Below, one piece after another: positions 50,739 through 60,169 of a stretch of 64,000 nt of DNA. The notes beneath the pieces were generated by a model, which did not search any database, was not told where the DNA came from, and saw only the letters and a program-made list of their open reading frames with translations. Location: assembly GCA_012839345.1 (NCBI GenBank), contig DUNN01000029.1, forward strand, positions 1 to 64,000, read 5' to 3'. How positions within the stretch are numbered: position 1 is the first letter of the stretch; every line of letters begins with the position of its first letter. Position numbers and translations under genes: made by a program. The DNA comes from Clostridiales bacterium (GTDB lineage: Bacteria > Bacillota > Clostridia > Oscillospirales > Acutalibacteraceae).

Positions 50739-52832
50739 TTAAACCACGCTAAACAGAAGCGCGCCGTAAGTGGGGTACGGCCAGTATTTTTCGCCAACCA
50801 GGCTTTCAATTTCGTCTGCAGTGGTACGGGTGTCTTCCATGGAAGCAAATACCGTATTGCGGTAGTATTTTGCTTCTTCCAGCAGATCCCCAAAAGCGGG
50901 CTGTTCGGTAATGGCCTTTTCCAAGACTTCCATCTTGCGGTAAAGTTCCGCAGAAAGAGCGGAAAGCTTTTTCAGCAAGGTTTCTTCCAGCTCGCAGCAA
51001 ATTTCCGCGTTTAGCTGTTTCTTGTTTAGGGCTTCTTTGCTGATGTCCTTCATATAAGAGCAGACAGCCGGAAGAATTTCTTTCTTGATCATGTCAATCA
51101 TGGTCAATGCCTCAATATGAAGCTGCTTGCAGTAATTTTCAAGCTGAATTTCATAGCGGGCATGAATTTCAGTTTTGGAAAGCACCCCGAACTTTTCAAA
51201 AAGAGCGACGTTTTTCTCGGAAATGTAGTAAGGCAATGCTTCCGGGGTGGAATGCAGGTTCAGTAGGCCGCGCTTTTCCGCTTCCGCAACCCATTCTTCC
51301 GAATAGTTGTTGCCGTTAAAAATAATGCGCTTGTGCTCTTTAATGGTTTTGCGGATGAGCTGATTCAAAGCATCGGTGAAATCGTCTGCCCTTTCCAATT
51401 CGTCTGCGAATTCACACAGGGATTCCGCAACAATGGTGTTCAGAATATGGTTCGGGCAGGCAATGGAAAGGGAAGAACCAAGCATACGGAACTCGAATTT
51501 ATTGCCCGTGAAAGCAAACGGGGAAGTGCGGTTGCGGTCGGTGGTGTCTTTCGGAATGGCCGGAAGAACATCGACGCCGATTTTCATGAAGGTTTTGCCC
51601 TTCTGATCGTAATCGCTTCCGTTTTCAATGGATTCCAGAACCTTTTCCAATTCTTCACCGACAAACATGGAGACGATTGCCGGAGGCGCCTCGTTTGCAC
51701 CCAGACGGTGGTCATTGCCAGCGCTGGCGACGGAAATGCGCATCAGGTCCTGATGTTCGTCGACCGCTTTGATGACGGCGGCAAGGAAGAGCAGGAACTG
51801 CGCGTTTTCGTGCGGGGAGTCGCCGGGCTCCAAAAGGTTGATTCCGGTATCGGTGCAAATGCTCCAGTTATTGTGCTTGCCACTGCCGTTGACACCCGCA
51901 AACGGTTTTTCATGCAGCAGGCAGGCCAGACCGTGCTTTGCAGCTACCTTTTTCATCATTTCCATGGTCAACTGGTTGTGGTCGGTGGCAATGTTGCTGG
52001 AAGTGAAAATCGGGGCGAGTTCATGCTGAGCCGGAGCGACCTCGTTGTGCTTGGTCTTTGCCAGGATGCCGAGCTTCCAGAGTTCTTCGTCCAGCTCCTT
52101 CATATAAGCGGAAACGCGGGGTTTAATTACACCGAAATAATGGTCTTCCAGCTCCTGGCCTTTCGGGGGTTTTGCGCCGAACAGCGTTCTGCCGGTGTAA
52201 ATCAAGTCTTTCCGCTTTTCGTACTGTGCTTTGTCAATGAGGAAGTATTCCTGTTCCGGACCGACTGTGGTGATGACACGGTGGGCGGTGGTGTTGCCGA
52301 ACAGGCGGAGCACACGCAAAGCCTGTTTGTTGATTGCTTCCATGGAGCGGAGCAGGGGAGTCTTTTTATCGAGTGCTTCGCCGCCGTAGGAGCAAAACGC
52401 GGTTGGAATGCACAGGGAGCCGTCTTTTACAAACGCATCGCTGGTTGGGTCCCACGCGGTGTAGCCTCTGGCTTCGAACGTAGCCCTCAGTCCGCCGGAT
52501 GGAAAGCTGGAAGCGTCAGGTTCACCCTTAATAAGTTCCTTGCCGGAAAATTCCATGATGACTTTCCCACTTTCCACAGGGGAAATGAAGCTGTCGTGCT
52601 TTTCTGCCGTAATACCGGTCATCGGCTGGAACCAGTGGGTAAAATGGGTTGCTCCTTTTTCAATCGCCCATGCTTTCATGGCATTGGCCACCACGTTGGC
52701 AACTGCCAGGTCCAGGGGTTTGCCTTCTTCCCTAGTTTTCATCAAAGCCTTATAGGTGGCTTTGGGCAGCCTCTCTTTCATCACGGTTTCATTGAATACA
52801 AGGCTTCCAAAAATTTCAGGAACGTTGCTCAT
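50739..52832 (-). CDS. glnN: Type III glutamine synthetase
   Basis: 697 residues, the length class of GSIII (about 700) rather than GSI (about 450). It joins ammonium to glutamate with ATP. Family motifs: [10 protein letters not shown] near the start, [63 protein letters not shown]. The ATG at 52832 follows GGGAGTGG by 6-7 bases; an ATG ten codons earlier is unsupported. It is divergent from a split glutamate synthase operon, together forming the GS/GOGAT ammonium route. A hairpin in the leader suggests attenuation. Confidence 0.93.
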   Translation of the reverse strand: MSNVPEIFGSLVFNETVMKERLPKATYKALMKTREEGKPLDLAVANVVANAMKAWAIEKGATHFTHWFQPMTGITAEKHDSFISPVESGKVIMEFSGKELIKGEPDASSFPSGGLRATFEARGYTAWDPTSDAFVKDGSLCIPTAFCSYGGEALDKKTPLLRSMEAINKQALRVLRLFGNTTAHRVITTVGPEQEYFLIDKAQYEKRKDLIYTGRTLFGAKPPKGQELEDHYFGVIKPRVSAYMKELDEELWKLGILAKTKHNEVAPAQHELAPIFTSSNIATDHNQLTMEMMKKVAAKHGLACLLHEKPFAGVNGSGKHNNWSICTDTGINLLEPGDSPHENAQFLLFLAAVIKAVDEHQDLMRISVASAGNDHRLGANEAPPAIVSMFVGEELEKVLESIENGSDYDQKGKTFMKIGVDVLPAIPKDTTDRNRTSPFAFTGNKFEFRMLGSSLSIACPNHILNTIVAESLCEFADELERADDFTDALNQLIRKTIKEHKRIIFNGNNYSEEWVAEAEKRGLLNLHSTPEALPYYISEKNVALFEKFGVLSKTEIHARYEIQLENYCKQLHIEALTMIDMIKKEILPAVCSYMKDISKEALNKKQLNAEICCELEETLLKKLSALSAELYRKMEVLEKAITEQPAFGDLLEEAKYYRNTVFASMEDTRTTADEIESLVGEKYWPYPTYGALLFSVV

Positions 52833-52873
52833 GAAAATCCACTCCCTATACAAATTATGCAAAAATACAATAA

Positions 52874-52951
52874 AAAGGCGCTGTAGGGGTTACCCCTACA
52901 GCGCCTTTGCTGTAATGCTGCTATTATATGACAACTGCGGACAAAAGTCAA
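52874..52951 (-). promoter_or_regulatory. glnN promoter followed at once by an attenuator-like hairpin
   Basis: On the minus strand TTGACT (52951-52946), 17 bases, TATAAT (52928-52923). Only about 8 bases after the expected start lies a terminator: stem of 16 bp (52908-52893 with 52889-52874), loop TAA, then TTTTTATTG. Its 5' arm can instead pair with upstream bases as ACAGC-AAAGGC-GCTGT (52913-52898), a hexaloop hairpin with A at position 1 and G at position 4, the form bound by ANTAR antiterminators. Confidence 0.6.
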
Positions 52952-53083
52952 TACTAAAAATTTGTTTTGAAGGATTTGATAATATATTATGCAAAAAACT
53001 TTAAAAAGTTAACTATATCGGTTAATATTTTATGATAATGCAAGTTAAATTGATTACTTATGCAAATTTTTATTCGGAAACTA

Positions 53084-53112
53084 TTGACAGAGAACTTTAA
53101 AAAATATACTAT
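53084..53112 (+). promoter_or_regulatory. Promoter of the split glutamate synthase operon
   Basis: TTGACA (53084-53089), 17 bases, TACTAT (53107-53112); leader of about 120 bases to the first ATG, which is preceded by GGGAGG. Confidence 0.65.
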
Positions 53113-53237
53113 AAGGAAGCACAAACTTACTTTTGCAAGTTATGCTGATTCCTACAGTTATTAAAATAGGTCGACCGCACATCGTGGGAAAAGCAGGTGC
53201 ATCTTTGCTATATTAATGCAGGGAGGTCAGTCAATTT

Positions 53238-54332
53238 ATGCAAAAAGAGGGAGCAATTCGGATCCCTTCGGGCTGCGCAATATCCGGTATTTTTTCGCGC
53301 AGCGGAAAGAGGATGAACGGGGAGCCCATCATCCAATCCATTTCCACCATGCATGACCGAAGCAATGGCCTTGGCGGCGGTTTTGCAGCTTACGGGATTT
53401 ATCCCCGCAGCAGGGATCTTTATGCGTTCCATGTATTTTATGACAGTGTTCGGGCCAAGGAAGAATGCGAAAAAGTGATTATGGCGAATTTCGACGTGAC
53501 CATAGCGGAAAAAATTCCAACCAGAGAAATGCCCGAGATTACTGACGAACCCTTAATTTGGCGTTACTTTGGCCTTCCCTTTGAAAAGCTTTTAAAAGAC
53601 ACCCGATTGGACGAGAAAGAATTTGTCGCACGGTTTGTTACCAAGGTGAATACAGAGATTAAGGGCGCTTATGTTTTTTCCAGCGGCAAAAACATGGGTG
53701 TGTTTAAGGCTGTCGGCTTTCCGGAGGATGTCGGTCGCTACTACCGTCTGGAAGACTACGAAGGCTACTGCTGGACGGCGCACGGCCGCTACCCGACCAA
53801 TACACCCGGCTGGTGGGGTGGGGCGCATCCGTTTTCTATGCTGGATTATTCCATTGTACATAACGGGGAAATTTCCTCTTATGACGCGAACCGCCGTTTT
53901 ATTGAAATGTTCGGGTACAAATGCACACTGCTGACCGATACGGAAGTCATTACCTATATTGTTGATTTTCTCAACCGCAAGCAGCACCTCAGCCTAAAGG
54001 AGGCGGCGCAGGTCATTGCCGCACCGTTTTGGAGCGAAATCGACCGCCTGCCCCCAGAGCAGCAGAAAAAGCTGACCTATCTGCGCAATGTTTTTTCTAG
54101 TCTGTTGATTACCGGGCCGTTTTCCGTTCTGCTTGGGTTTACCGGCGGATTAATGGCATTGAACGACCGCCTGAAGTTGCGCTCCATGGTTATTGGGGAA
54201 AAGGGCGACATGTTCTATGTGGCCAGCGAAGAATGCGCCATTCAGACGATAGAACCGAATATTGAGCATTTCCGGGCGCCGCAGGGCGGGGAACCGGTCA
54301 TAGTGACTCTGAACGAGGGGGTGGATGCATAA
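53238..54332 (+). CDS. Glutamate synthase, class II glutamine amidotransferase subunit
   Basis: 364 residues, equal to the N-terminal domain of large GltB. It releases ammonia from glutamine. The nucleophile is Cys13 in PSGCAISGIF; the glutamine site shows HGRYPTNTPGWWGGAHPF and HNGEISS. Here the cysteine is preceded by 12 residues, so N-terminal processing or the archaeal-like non-terminal arrangement applies. It overlaps the next gene in TAATG. First gene of the five-gene operon. Confidence 0.88.
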   Translation: MQKEGAIRIPSGCAISGIFSRSGKRMNGEPIIQSISTMHDRSNGLGGGFAAYGIYPRSRDLYAFHVFYDSVRAKEECEKVIMANFDVTIAEKIPTREMPEITDEPLIWRYFGLPFEKLLKDTRLDEKEFVARFVTKVNTEIKGAYVFSSGKNMGVFKAVGFPEDVGRYYRLEDYEGYCWTAHGRYPTNTPGWWGGAHPFSMLDYSIVHNGEISSYDANRRFIEMFGYKCTLLTDTEVITYIVDFLNRKQHLSLKEAAQVIAAPFWSEIDRLPPEQQKKLTYLRNVFSSLLITGPFSVLLGFTGGLMALNDRLKLRSMVIGEKGDMFYVASEECAIQTIEPNIEHFRAPQGGEPVIVTLNEGVDA

Positions 54333-55840
54333 TGGGCATCGACTATTTATCTCCGGATTACGAAGTGGTCCGCAATCCGCAGCGGTGCATCGCCTGCCGT
54401 GTATGTGAACGCCAGTGCGCGAACGAGGTGCATTCCTATGACTCGGAATGGAAGGTCATGAAGAGCGATGACAGCAAATGCGTCAACTGCCACCGCTGCG
54501 TTGCGCTCTGCCCGACTCACGCACTGAAAATTGTAAAAACGGATGATACCTTTAAAATCAACGCCAACTGGACCAACGAGGCTATCGGCGAGGTGTTCCG
54601 TCAAGCGGGAACGGGCGGCATGCTCCTTTCTTCCATGGGAAATCCACAGCCGTATCCGATTTATTGGGATAAAATCCTCATCAACGCCTCCCAGGTGACA
54701 AACCCGTCCATCGACCCGCTGCGTGAACCAATGGAAACCCGCACATTTCTGGGCAAACGCCCGGAAAAGCTGGAGCGCGACGCAGACGGCAGCCTGGTGA
54801 CCGACAACCTGCCCCCGAACCTGGAGCTTTCCGTTCCGGTTCTGTTTTCGGCCATGAGCTACGGCTCCATCAGCTACAACGCCCATGAAAGCCTTGCCCG
54901 CGCCGCGCGGGAACTGGGGACCTATTATAACACCGGAGAGGGCGGCCTGCACGAAGATTTTTACCAGTACGGCCCCCACACCATTGTTCAGGTTGCGTCT
55001 GGACGTTTCGGCGTTCATAAGGATTATTTGGAAGCCGGGGCGGCGATCGAAATTAAAATCGGTCAGGGCGCAAAACCGGGCATCGGCGGCCACCTTCCGG
55101 GGGAGAAAATCGTTGGCGACGTTTCCCGCACCAGAATGATTCCCGAGGGTTCGGACGCGATTTCACCCGCCCCGCATCACGATATTTATTCGATTGAAGA
55201 CCTTCGCCAGCTGGTTTATTCCTTGAAAGAGGCGACCAATTATAAAAAGCCGATTATTGTAAAAATTGCAGCGGTGCATAATGTGGCGGCCATTGCCAGC
55301 GGCATTGCCCGCAGCGGTGCAGATATCATCGCCATCGACGGTTACCGCGGCGGCACCGGCGCGGCGCCGACCCGTATCCGCGACAATGTCGGTATTCCCA
55401 TTGAACTTGCGCTCGCGGCGGTGGACGAACGCCTTCGTCAGGAGCGCATCCGCAACAATGTTTCCATTGTGGTTGGCGGCAGTATCCGCAACTCGGCAGA
55501 TATTGTCAAGGCCATCGCGCTCGGAGCGGACGCGGTTTACATCGGTACCGCGGCACTGCTGGCGCTCGGCTGCCACCTGTGCCGCACCTGCCAAAGCGGC
55601 AAGTGCAACTGGGGCATCGCGACCCAGCGCCCGGACCTTGTGAAGCGGCTCAATCCGGATATCGGCTCTAAACGCCTGGTCAACCTTGTTTCTGCATGGC
55701 AGCATGAAATTATGGAAATGATGGGAGGCATGGGAATTAACTCGATTGAAGCGCTCCGGGGCAACCGCCTGATGCTGCGCGGAGTCGGGCTGAACGAGAA
55801 AGAGCTTGAGATTTTGGGCATTAAGCATGCGGGGGAGTAA
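54332..55840 (+). CDS. Glutamate synthase FMN/Fe-S central subunit
   Basis: 502 residues. Starts with two 4Fe-4S ferredoxin motifs (CIACRVCERQC, residues 19-29, and CVNCHRCVALCP), then the glutamate synthase FMN-binding barrel (SAMSYGSISYNAHESLARAA, GEGGLHED, GIGGHLPGEK, DGYRGGTGAAP) and the 3Fe-4S-type cluster CHLCRTCQSGKCNWGIATQ. It reduces 2-oxoglutarate plus ammonia to glutamate. Ferredoxin motifs fused here are typical for the archaeal/anaerobe type of split GOGAT. Confidence 0.9.
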   Translation: MGIDYLSPDYEVVRNPQRCIACRVCERQCANEVHSYDSEWKVMKSDDSKCVNCHRCVALCPTHALKIVKTDDTFKINANWTNEAIGEVFRQAGTGGMLLSSMGNPQPYPIYWDKILINASQVTNPSIDPLREPMETRTFLGKRPEKLERDADGSLVTDNLPPNLELSVPVLFSAMSYGSISYNAHESLARAARELGTYYNTGEGGLHEDFYQYGPHTIVQVASGRFGVHKDYLEAGAAIEIKIGQGAKPGIGGHLPGEKIVGDVSRTRMIPEGSDAISPAPHHDIYSIEDLRQLVYSLKEATNYKKPIIVKIAAVHNVAAIASGIARSGADIIAIDGYRGGTGAAPTRIRDNVGIPIELALAAVDERLRQERIRNNVSIVVGGSIRNSADIVKAIALGADAVYIGTAALLALGCHLCRTCQSGKCNWGIATQRPDLVKRLNPDIGSKRLVNLVSAWQHEIMEMMGGMGINSIEALRGNRLMLRGVGLNEKELEILGIKHAGE

Positions 55841-55843
55841 GCG

Positions 55844-56275
55844 ATGAAACGTGTTTATGTAAATGAAAAATGGTGCCTTGGGTGCCATCTTTGCGAATAC
55901 AACTGTGCTTTTGCAAATTCCGGCTGCGACGATATGGTGAAAGCGTTAAAGGATGTGCAGATTTATCCCCGGATTCAGATTGAACAAGGCAACGGAATCA
56001 ACTTTGCCGTGAACTGCCGCCACTGCGAGGAACCACTCTGTGTAAAAAGCTGCATTACCGGTGCGCTCAGCGTGCAGGATGGCGTGATTCACGTCGATCA
56101 GGACAAATGCGTGGGGTGCTACACCTGCATTCTGGTTTGCCCGTACGGTGCGGTCATGCCGGGGCCGACCGGCGGCGTGGTGCAGAAATGTGAACTGTGT
56201 ACGAACAATTCCTCCGGGGAACCGGCCTGCGTGAAGGGATGCCCGAACCGCGCGATTGTATTTGAGGAGAGGTGA
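55844..56275 (+). CDS. Four-cluster ferredoxin subunit of the glutamate synthase operon
   Basis: 143 residues resembling HycB/CooF-type electron-transfer proteins. Cysteine groups: CLGCHLCEYNC, CRHCEEPLCVKSC, CVGCYTCILVCP and CELCTNNSSGEPACVKGCP, consistent with up to four 4Fe-4S clusters. It probably carries electrons from the flavoprotein next to it to the synthase. Three bases after the previous gene. Confidence 0.85.
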   Translation: MKRVYVNEKWCLGCHLCEYNCAFANSGCDDMVKALKDVQIYPRIQIEQGNGINFAVNCRHCEEPLCVKSCITGALSVQDGVIHVDQDKCVGCYTCILVCPYGAVMPGPTGGVVQKCELCTNNSSGEPACVKGCPNRAIVFEER

Positions 56276-56280
56276 ACGAA

Positions 56281-57513
56281 ATGAACTACGTGATTATCGG
56301 CAACTCCGCGGCGGCGGTCGGCTGTGTGGAGGGCATCCGCTCCATTGACAAAACGGGCAGCATTACGGTGATTTCCGACGAACCGCACCATGTTTATTCC
56401 CGTCCGCTGATTTCCTATCTGCTTTACGGCAAAACGGACCGAGAGAAAATGAAATATCGCCCGGATGATTTTTACGAGAAGAATTCGGTAACCGCCCTCT
56501 TTGGGGTGACCGCTGAAAAGGTGGATTACGAAGCGAAAAAAGTGGTGCTGAACAACGGAAGCAGTGTTGCCTTCGATAAATTGCTCTTCGCAACGGGCTC
56601 CTCACCGTTTGTGCCGCCGATGGAAGGGTTGGACACCGTTCCAAAGAAGTTCAGCTTTATGAAACTGGACGATGCGATGGCGCTGGAAGAGGCCATCGGA
56701 CCGCAAAGCCGGGTATTAATCGTAGGAGCCGGCTTAATCGGTCTGAAATGTGCGGAAGGCATCCGCGGAAAAGTACGGGAACTTACGGTGGTGGACCTTG
56801 CGCCCCGCATCCTGCCCAGCATTCTGGACGAAGAAGGCTCCGACATGGTGCAAAAGCACATTGAAAAGCAGGGAATCACCTTTCATTTGGGCACCAGCGT
56901 GGCAAGGTTTGGCGCGGAGAAAGCGGAACTGAAAAACGGCGAAACCGTAGAGTTCGACGTTCTTGTCCTTGCGGTTGGGGTTCGCCCGAACACCGCGCTT
57001 GCGGCAGAAATCGGCTGCAAGGTGAACCGCGGAATCGTTTCCGACGAACATTGCAGAACCAATCTGGACGGCATATACGCAGCTGGCGACTGCAGCGAAA
57101 GCTATGACATTACGGAGGACCAGTACCGCGTGCTGGCGCTCTGGCCGAACGCTTACATGCAGGGTGAAACCGCTGGAATTGACATGGCGGGTGGCAATCA
57201 GCTTTACGACAAGGCGATTCCCATGAATGCCATCGGTTTTTTTGACCTTCATGTTATTACCGCAGGCAGCTATGCGGGCGAGGCTTATGTGACCCGGACC
57301 GAAGATACCTATAAAAAATTGATAACCAAAGACAATTTACTGAAGGGCTTTATTTTAATCGGGGAAATTGCCCGGGCGGGAATTTACACCTCGCTGATTC
57401 GGGAAAAAACGCCACTCGACACCGTGGACTTTGAACTGATTCGGGAGCGCCCGCAGTTAATGGCGTTTGCCGCTCCGGAACGGGCAGTGAAACTGGGAGG
57501 TGCCAAGGCATGA
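56281..57513 (+). CDS. NAD(P)/FAD-dependent oxidoreductase of the glutamate synthase operon
   Basis: 410 residues. FAD-binding start YVIIGNSAAAVGCVEGI, NAD-binding GAGLIGLKCAEGI, the FAD end motif GIYAAGDCSE. It resembles nitrite-reductase/rubredoxin-reductase-type flavoproteins with a C-terminal dimer domain. It likely feeds electrons from NAD(P)H into the ferredoxin subunit. ATG at 56281 after GGAGAGG; an in-frame GTG nearer that site is less suited. It overlaps the last gene by 4 bases. Confidence 0.87.
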   Translation: MNYVIIGNSAAAVGCVEGIRSIDKTGSITVISDEPHHVYSRPLISYLLYGKTDREKMKYRPDDFYEKNSVTALFGVTAEKVDYEAKKVVLNNGSSVAFDKLLFATGSSPFVPPMEGLDTVPKKFSFMKLDDAMALEEAIGPQSRVLIVGAGLIGLKCAEGIRGKVRELTVVDLAPRILPSILDEEGSDMVQKHIEKQGITFHLGTSVARFGAEKAELKNGETVEFDVLVLAVGVRPNTALAAEIGCKVNRGIVSDEHCRTNLDGIYAAGDCSESYDITEDQYRVLALWPNAYMQGETAGIDMAGGNQLYDKAIPMNAIGFFDLHVITAGSYAGEAYVTRTEDTYKKLITKDNLLKGFILIGEIARAGIYTSLIREKTPLDTVDFELIRERPQLMAFAAPERAVKLGGAKA

Positions 57514-58232
57514 GGATCAACGCAGCCGGAAAATATTTTAAAGACCTGAATGACGAAGTGCGTGCCGCCGGGGAGCAGGAGATTATCATCGACAACTGCG
57601 TCGGTCAGCGCTACATCGGCGCGGGTATGCGCGGCAAAAACGTAACCATCAACGGCGTGCCGGGAAACGACCTCGGCTGTTATCTGTATGGCGGTTCTAT
57701 TACCGTAAACGGCAACGCACAGGATGCGACGGGCGACACCATGAACGACGGTACTATTGTTATTCACGGTTCCAGCGGGGATGCAACCGGGTACGCCATG
57801 CGCGGCGGAAAGATTTTTGTAAAGGGCAACGCTGGGTACCGTGCCGGTATTCATATGAAAGCGTACAAAGCACAGCAGCCGCTGATTGTCATCGGAGGTG
57901 AGGCGGGCAGCTTCCTCGGCGAATATCAGGCAGGCGGCACGATTATCGTATTGGGGCTGAATTCCGGCAAGAAAGTTCCGGTCGGCAACATGTGCGGAAC
58001 CGGAATGCACGGCGGCAGAATGTACCTGCGCGCAGTGGCACTGCCGGAAGACCTGCCAAAGCAGGTGGAGGCAAAACCAGCCACACAAGAAGAGATGGCG
58101 GCGATTGATGGTTTTCTAGAAGAGTTCTGTGGTCACTTTGCCATAAGCAAAGAGGAGGTCCTTTCCAAACCGTTTTTCCTCCTGACGCCAAACTCCAAAA
58201 ATCCGTATAAATCTTTATATACCTTTTATTGA
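57510..58232 (+). CDS. Glutamate synthase GXGXG (GltB C-terminal) subunit
   Basis: 240 residues made of a right-handed beta-helix with G-x-x-G-x-x-x-G repeats (CVGQRYIGAGMRGKNVTINGVPGND, GDTMNDGTIVIHGSSGDATGYAMRGGKIFVKG). It equals the C-terminal domain of GltB that positions the ammonia tunnel. This completes the split glutamate synthase. Residues 185-235 form an extra helical tail. A terminator follows. Confidence 0.9.
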   Translation: MRINAAGKYFKDLNDEVRAAGEQEIIIDNCVGQRYIGAGMRGKNVTINGVPGNDLGCYLYGGSITVNGNAQDATGDTMNDGTIVIHGSSGDATGYAMRGGKIFVKGNAGYRAGIHMKAYKAQQPLIVIGGEAGSFLGEYQAGGTIIVLGLNSGKKVPVGNMCGTGMHGGRMYLRAVALPEDLPKQVEAKPATQEEMAAIDGFLEEFCGHFAISKEEVLSKPFFLLTPNSKNPYKSLYTFY

Positions 58233-58251
58233 TGATAAGAGATTAAAAATC

Positions 58252-58289
58252 AAAACATAAGAGCAGCCAATCGGCTGCTCTTATGTTTT
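58252..58289. terminator. Terminator of the glutamate synthase operon
   Basis: A 17-bp perfect stem, AAAACATAAGAGCAGCC (58252-58268) with its complement (58273-58289), loop AATC. Confidence 0.85.
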
Positions 58290-58395
58290 AGGAAGTGGCA
58301 AGGATAGGTGATGTAAAGCTAGAAACAATCCGACCTAAGCGGTTTTCCACTCATTTTTATCCGAGGCCTAGTTTCTGCGTACCCGTCTCAAAGCA

Positions 58396-59406
58396 TCAGA
58401 AGGATTTCAGCATTCCAGAGCAGTAGGCAGAAATGACCTTGTCACACCAGGTGTCGAATTCCGGGTCGGGGACCTGGTATTCCGGGTGGCTTAGCAGGAA
58501 GTCGACGGTATGCCGGATACCCTGGTCAAAACGCACCTGCGCGCAGAAGCCGGGAACCAGCGTTTTGATTTTTGTATTGTCAAATACGACGGAATTGGAC
58601 TTGTCCCCCAGCAGCCCGCCAAGAAACTCCGGATTGTATGCTGCCAAAAACTCCGACGGGATGTGCACCAGATTCGGTTCCACGTCGAGTGCCTTTCCAA
58701 TCGTGCGGTAAATCGCATTCCACGTGAGAACCTCATCACTGGTGATATGCACAGCTTCCCCAATGGCATGGGGGTTGTCCATTAAACCGACAAACCCTTT
58801 TGCAAAATCGGTGTTGTGGGTTAAAACCCAAAGGGAAAGGCCGTCCCCATGCACAATAATCGGCTTGCCCGCGCGCATGCGTTCCAACACCTGCCAGTTG
58901 CCTTTACTTCCGCTAATGGCCACGGGCACTTTGGTGTCGCCATAAGTGTGACTGGGGCGTATAATGGTTACCGGGAAATTGTCGCTGCGGTACGCAAGCA
59001 TCAAAATTTCCTCACAGGCAATCTTATTGCGGGAATACTGCCAGTAGGGGTTGCACAGCGGCGTGCTTTCCGTGATGAGAAAATTGGAAGCAGGTTTTTG
59101 ATAAGCAGAGGCTGAACTGATAAAAATATATTGATTTGTTTTGCCGGAAAACAGCCGGATATCCCGTTCCACATGAGCAGGAAGATACGCGATGAAGTCT
59201 GCAACCACGTCGAACTTCCGGCCCTGAAGTAGTTTGCACACGGAATCTTCGTCGTTGATATCGGCCTGCAAAAGTTCCGCTCCCTGCGGTACCAGTTCCG
59301 GATGGCTGCCGCGGTTTAAAAGGGTTAGTTCCACTCCGTTTTTTACCGCGAGGGCGGCCGCTGCGGAGCTGATTGTGCCGGTTCCGCCTATGAATAAAGC
59401 TTTCAT
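58396..59406 (-). CDS. NAD-dependent epimerase/dehydratase-like protein
   Basis: 336 residues of the extended short-chain dehydrogenase type. Rossmann start MKALFIGGTGTISSAAA; DVVADFIAY; the SSASAYQK and YWQYSRNKIACEE segments hold the Ser and Tyr-xxx-Lys active site; RPSHTYGD follows. Substrate unknown; nucleotide-sugar epimerases and plant-type mRNA-binding/epimerase relatives look similar. ATG at 59406 has GGGAG 8 bases upstream. Confidence 0.8.
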   Translation of the reverse strand: MKALFIGGTGTISSAAAALAVKNGVELTLLNRGSHPELVPQGAELLQADINDEDSVCKLLQGRKFDVVADFIAYLPAHVERDIRLFSGKTNQYIFISSASAYQKPASNFLITESTPLCNPYWQYSRNKIACEEILMLAYRSDNFPVTIIRPSHTYGDTKVPVAISGSKGNWQVLERMRAGKPIIVHGDGLSLWVLTHNTDFAKGFVGLMDNPHAIGEAVHITSDEVLTWNAIYRTIGKALDVEPNLVHIPSEFLAAYNPEFLGGLLGDKSNSVVFDNTKIKTLVPGFCAQVRFDQGIRHTVDFLLSHPEYQVPDPEFDTWCDKVISAYCSGMLKSF

Positions 59407-59501
59407 CTTGAACACTCCCATGAATTGTATTATAATATTAACATTCTGGAAAACATATTTATCAAGTGATAACGATATATTTTTCGCAAGGAGGGGTCGA
59501 T

Positions 59502-60017
59502 ATGCTGAAGAATGAATCGTTCATCAGTATGCTTGGATGGAATCTGCTTATCATCGGACTATGGCATATTGTAATCTTTTTAGCATGCGTCAAAATGCCA
59601 AATGCGAAATTTGATCCTGCAAAAGAACGTTTTGCACCTAGGGAATGGGAGCATGGCGGCCGTTGGTATCGGGAAAAGCTGAAAATTCAGGAATGGAAGG
59701 ATCGCGTCCCCCAGTACATTGGTAAGGAAGGCTTTTCCAAAGCACATTTTACGGATCTTTCCGTGGAATATATTGACGCATTTATTGTGGAAACCTGCCG
59801 GGGGGAGTGGATGCACATGAAAAACTGCATCTGCGCCGTGGTGGTTCTAATCATCAATCCCCTTTTGGTGGGTGTGATTTTTTCCCTGTTCATTTTGCTG
59901 GGCAATATGCCCTTTGCTGTGATACAGCGGTATAACCGGTTCCGTCTGCAGGTTCTCCGCAAAAAGCGGCTTCGTGACCTGCGCGGCAGCGAGGTCGGAC
60001 AGACGGTTACCGCCTGA
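59502..60017 (+). CDS. CrtO-like acyltransferase family membrane protein
   Basis: 171 residues with an N-terminal membrane helix (about 8-28) and a C-terminal pair (about 108-140). The central motif REWEHGGRWYREKLKIQEWKDRVPQ and the later VETCRGEWMHM are those of glycosyl-4,4'-diaponeurosporenoate acyltransferase (CrtO) family proteins. No carotenoid genes are near, so its substrate is probably something else. The ATG at 59502 follows AAGGAGGGG. Confidence 0.65.
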   Translation: MLKNESFISMLGWNLLIIGLWHIVIFLACVKMPNAKFDPAKERFAPREWEHGGRWYREKLKIQEWKDRVPQYIGKEGFSKAHFTDLSVEYIDAFIVETCRGEWMHMKNCICAVVVLIINPLLVGVIFSLFILLGNMPFAVIQRYNRFRLQVLRKKRLRDLRGSEVGQTVTA

Positions 60018-60061
60018 CGAAAATATGCCGCGTTTGCGTCTCAAATCAATACGAATACCCG

Positions 60062-60098
60062 AAATCAGCTTTGTCATCCGGCAAAGCTGATTTTTGTA
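60062..60098 (+). terminator. Terminator after the CrtO-like gene
   Basis: AAATCAGCTTTG (60062-60073) pairs with CAAAGCTGATTT (60082-60093), then TTTTTG. Confidence 0.82.
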
Positions 60099-60169
60099 AA
60101 AATCGGTTATTCCAGCCAACCGCGGGACGAAAACGGATTTGTCGGCTTGCGGAGAAGGGGTGCCAGTGA

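Noticed and set aside
51333-52886. 517-codon plus-strand ORF opposite glnN
   Set aside because: Antisense shadow of the glutamine synthetase; no ribosome site and no protein-like domain pattern.
54347-55888. Long minus-strand ORFs opposite the glutamate synthase genes
   Set aside because: Antisense shadows; Fe-S and FMN motifs are all in the plus-strand frames.
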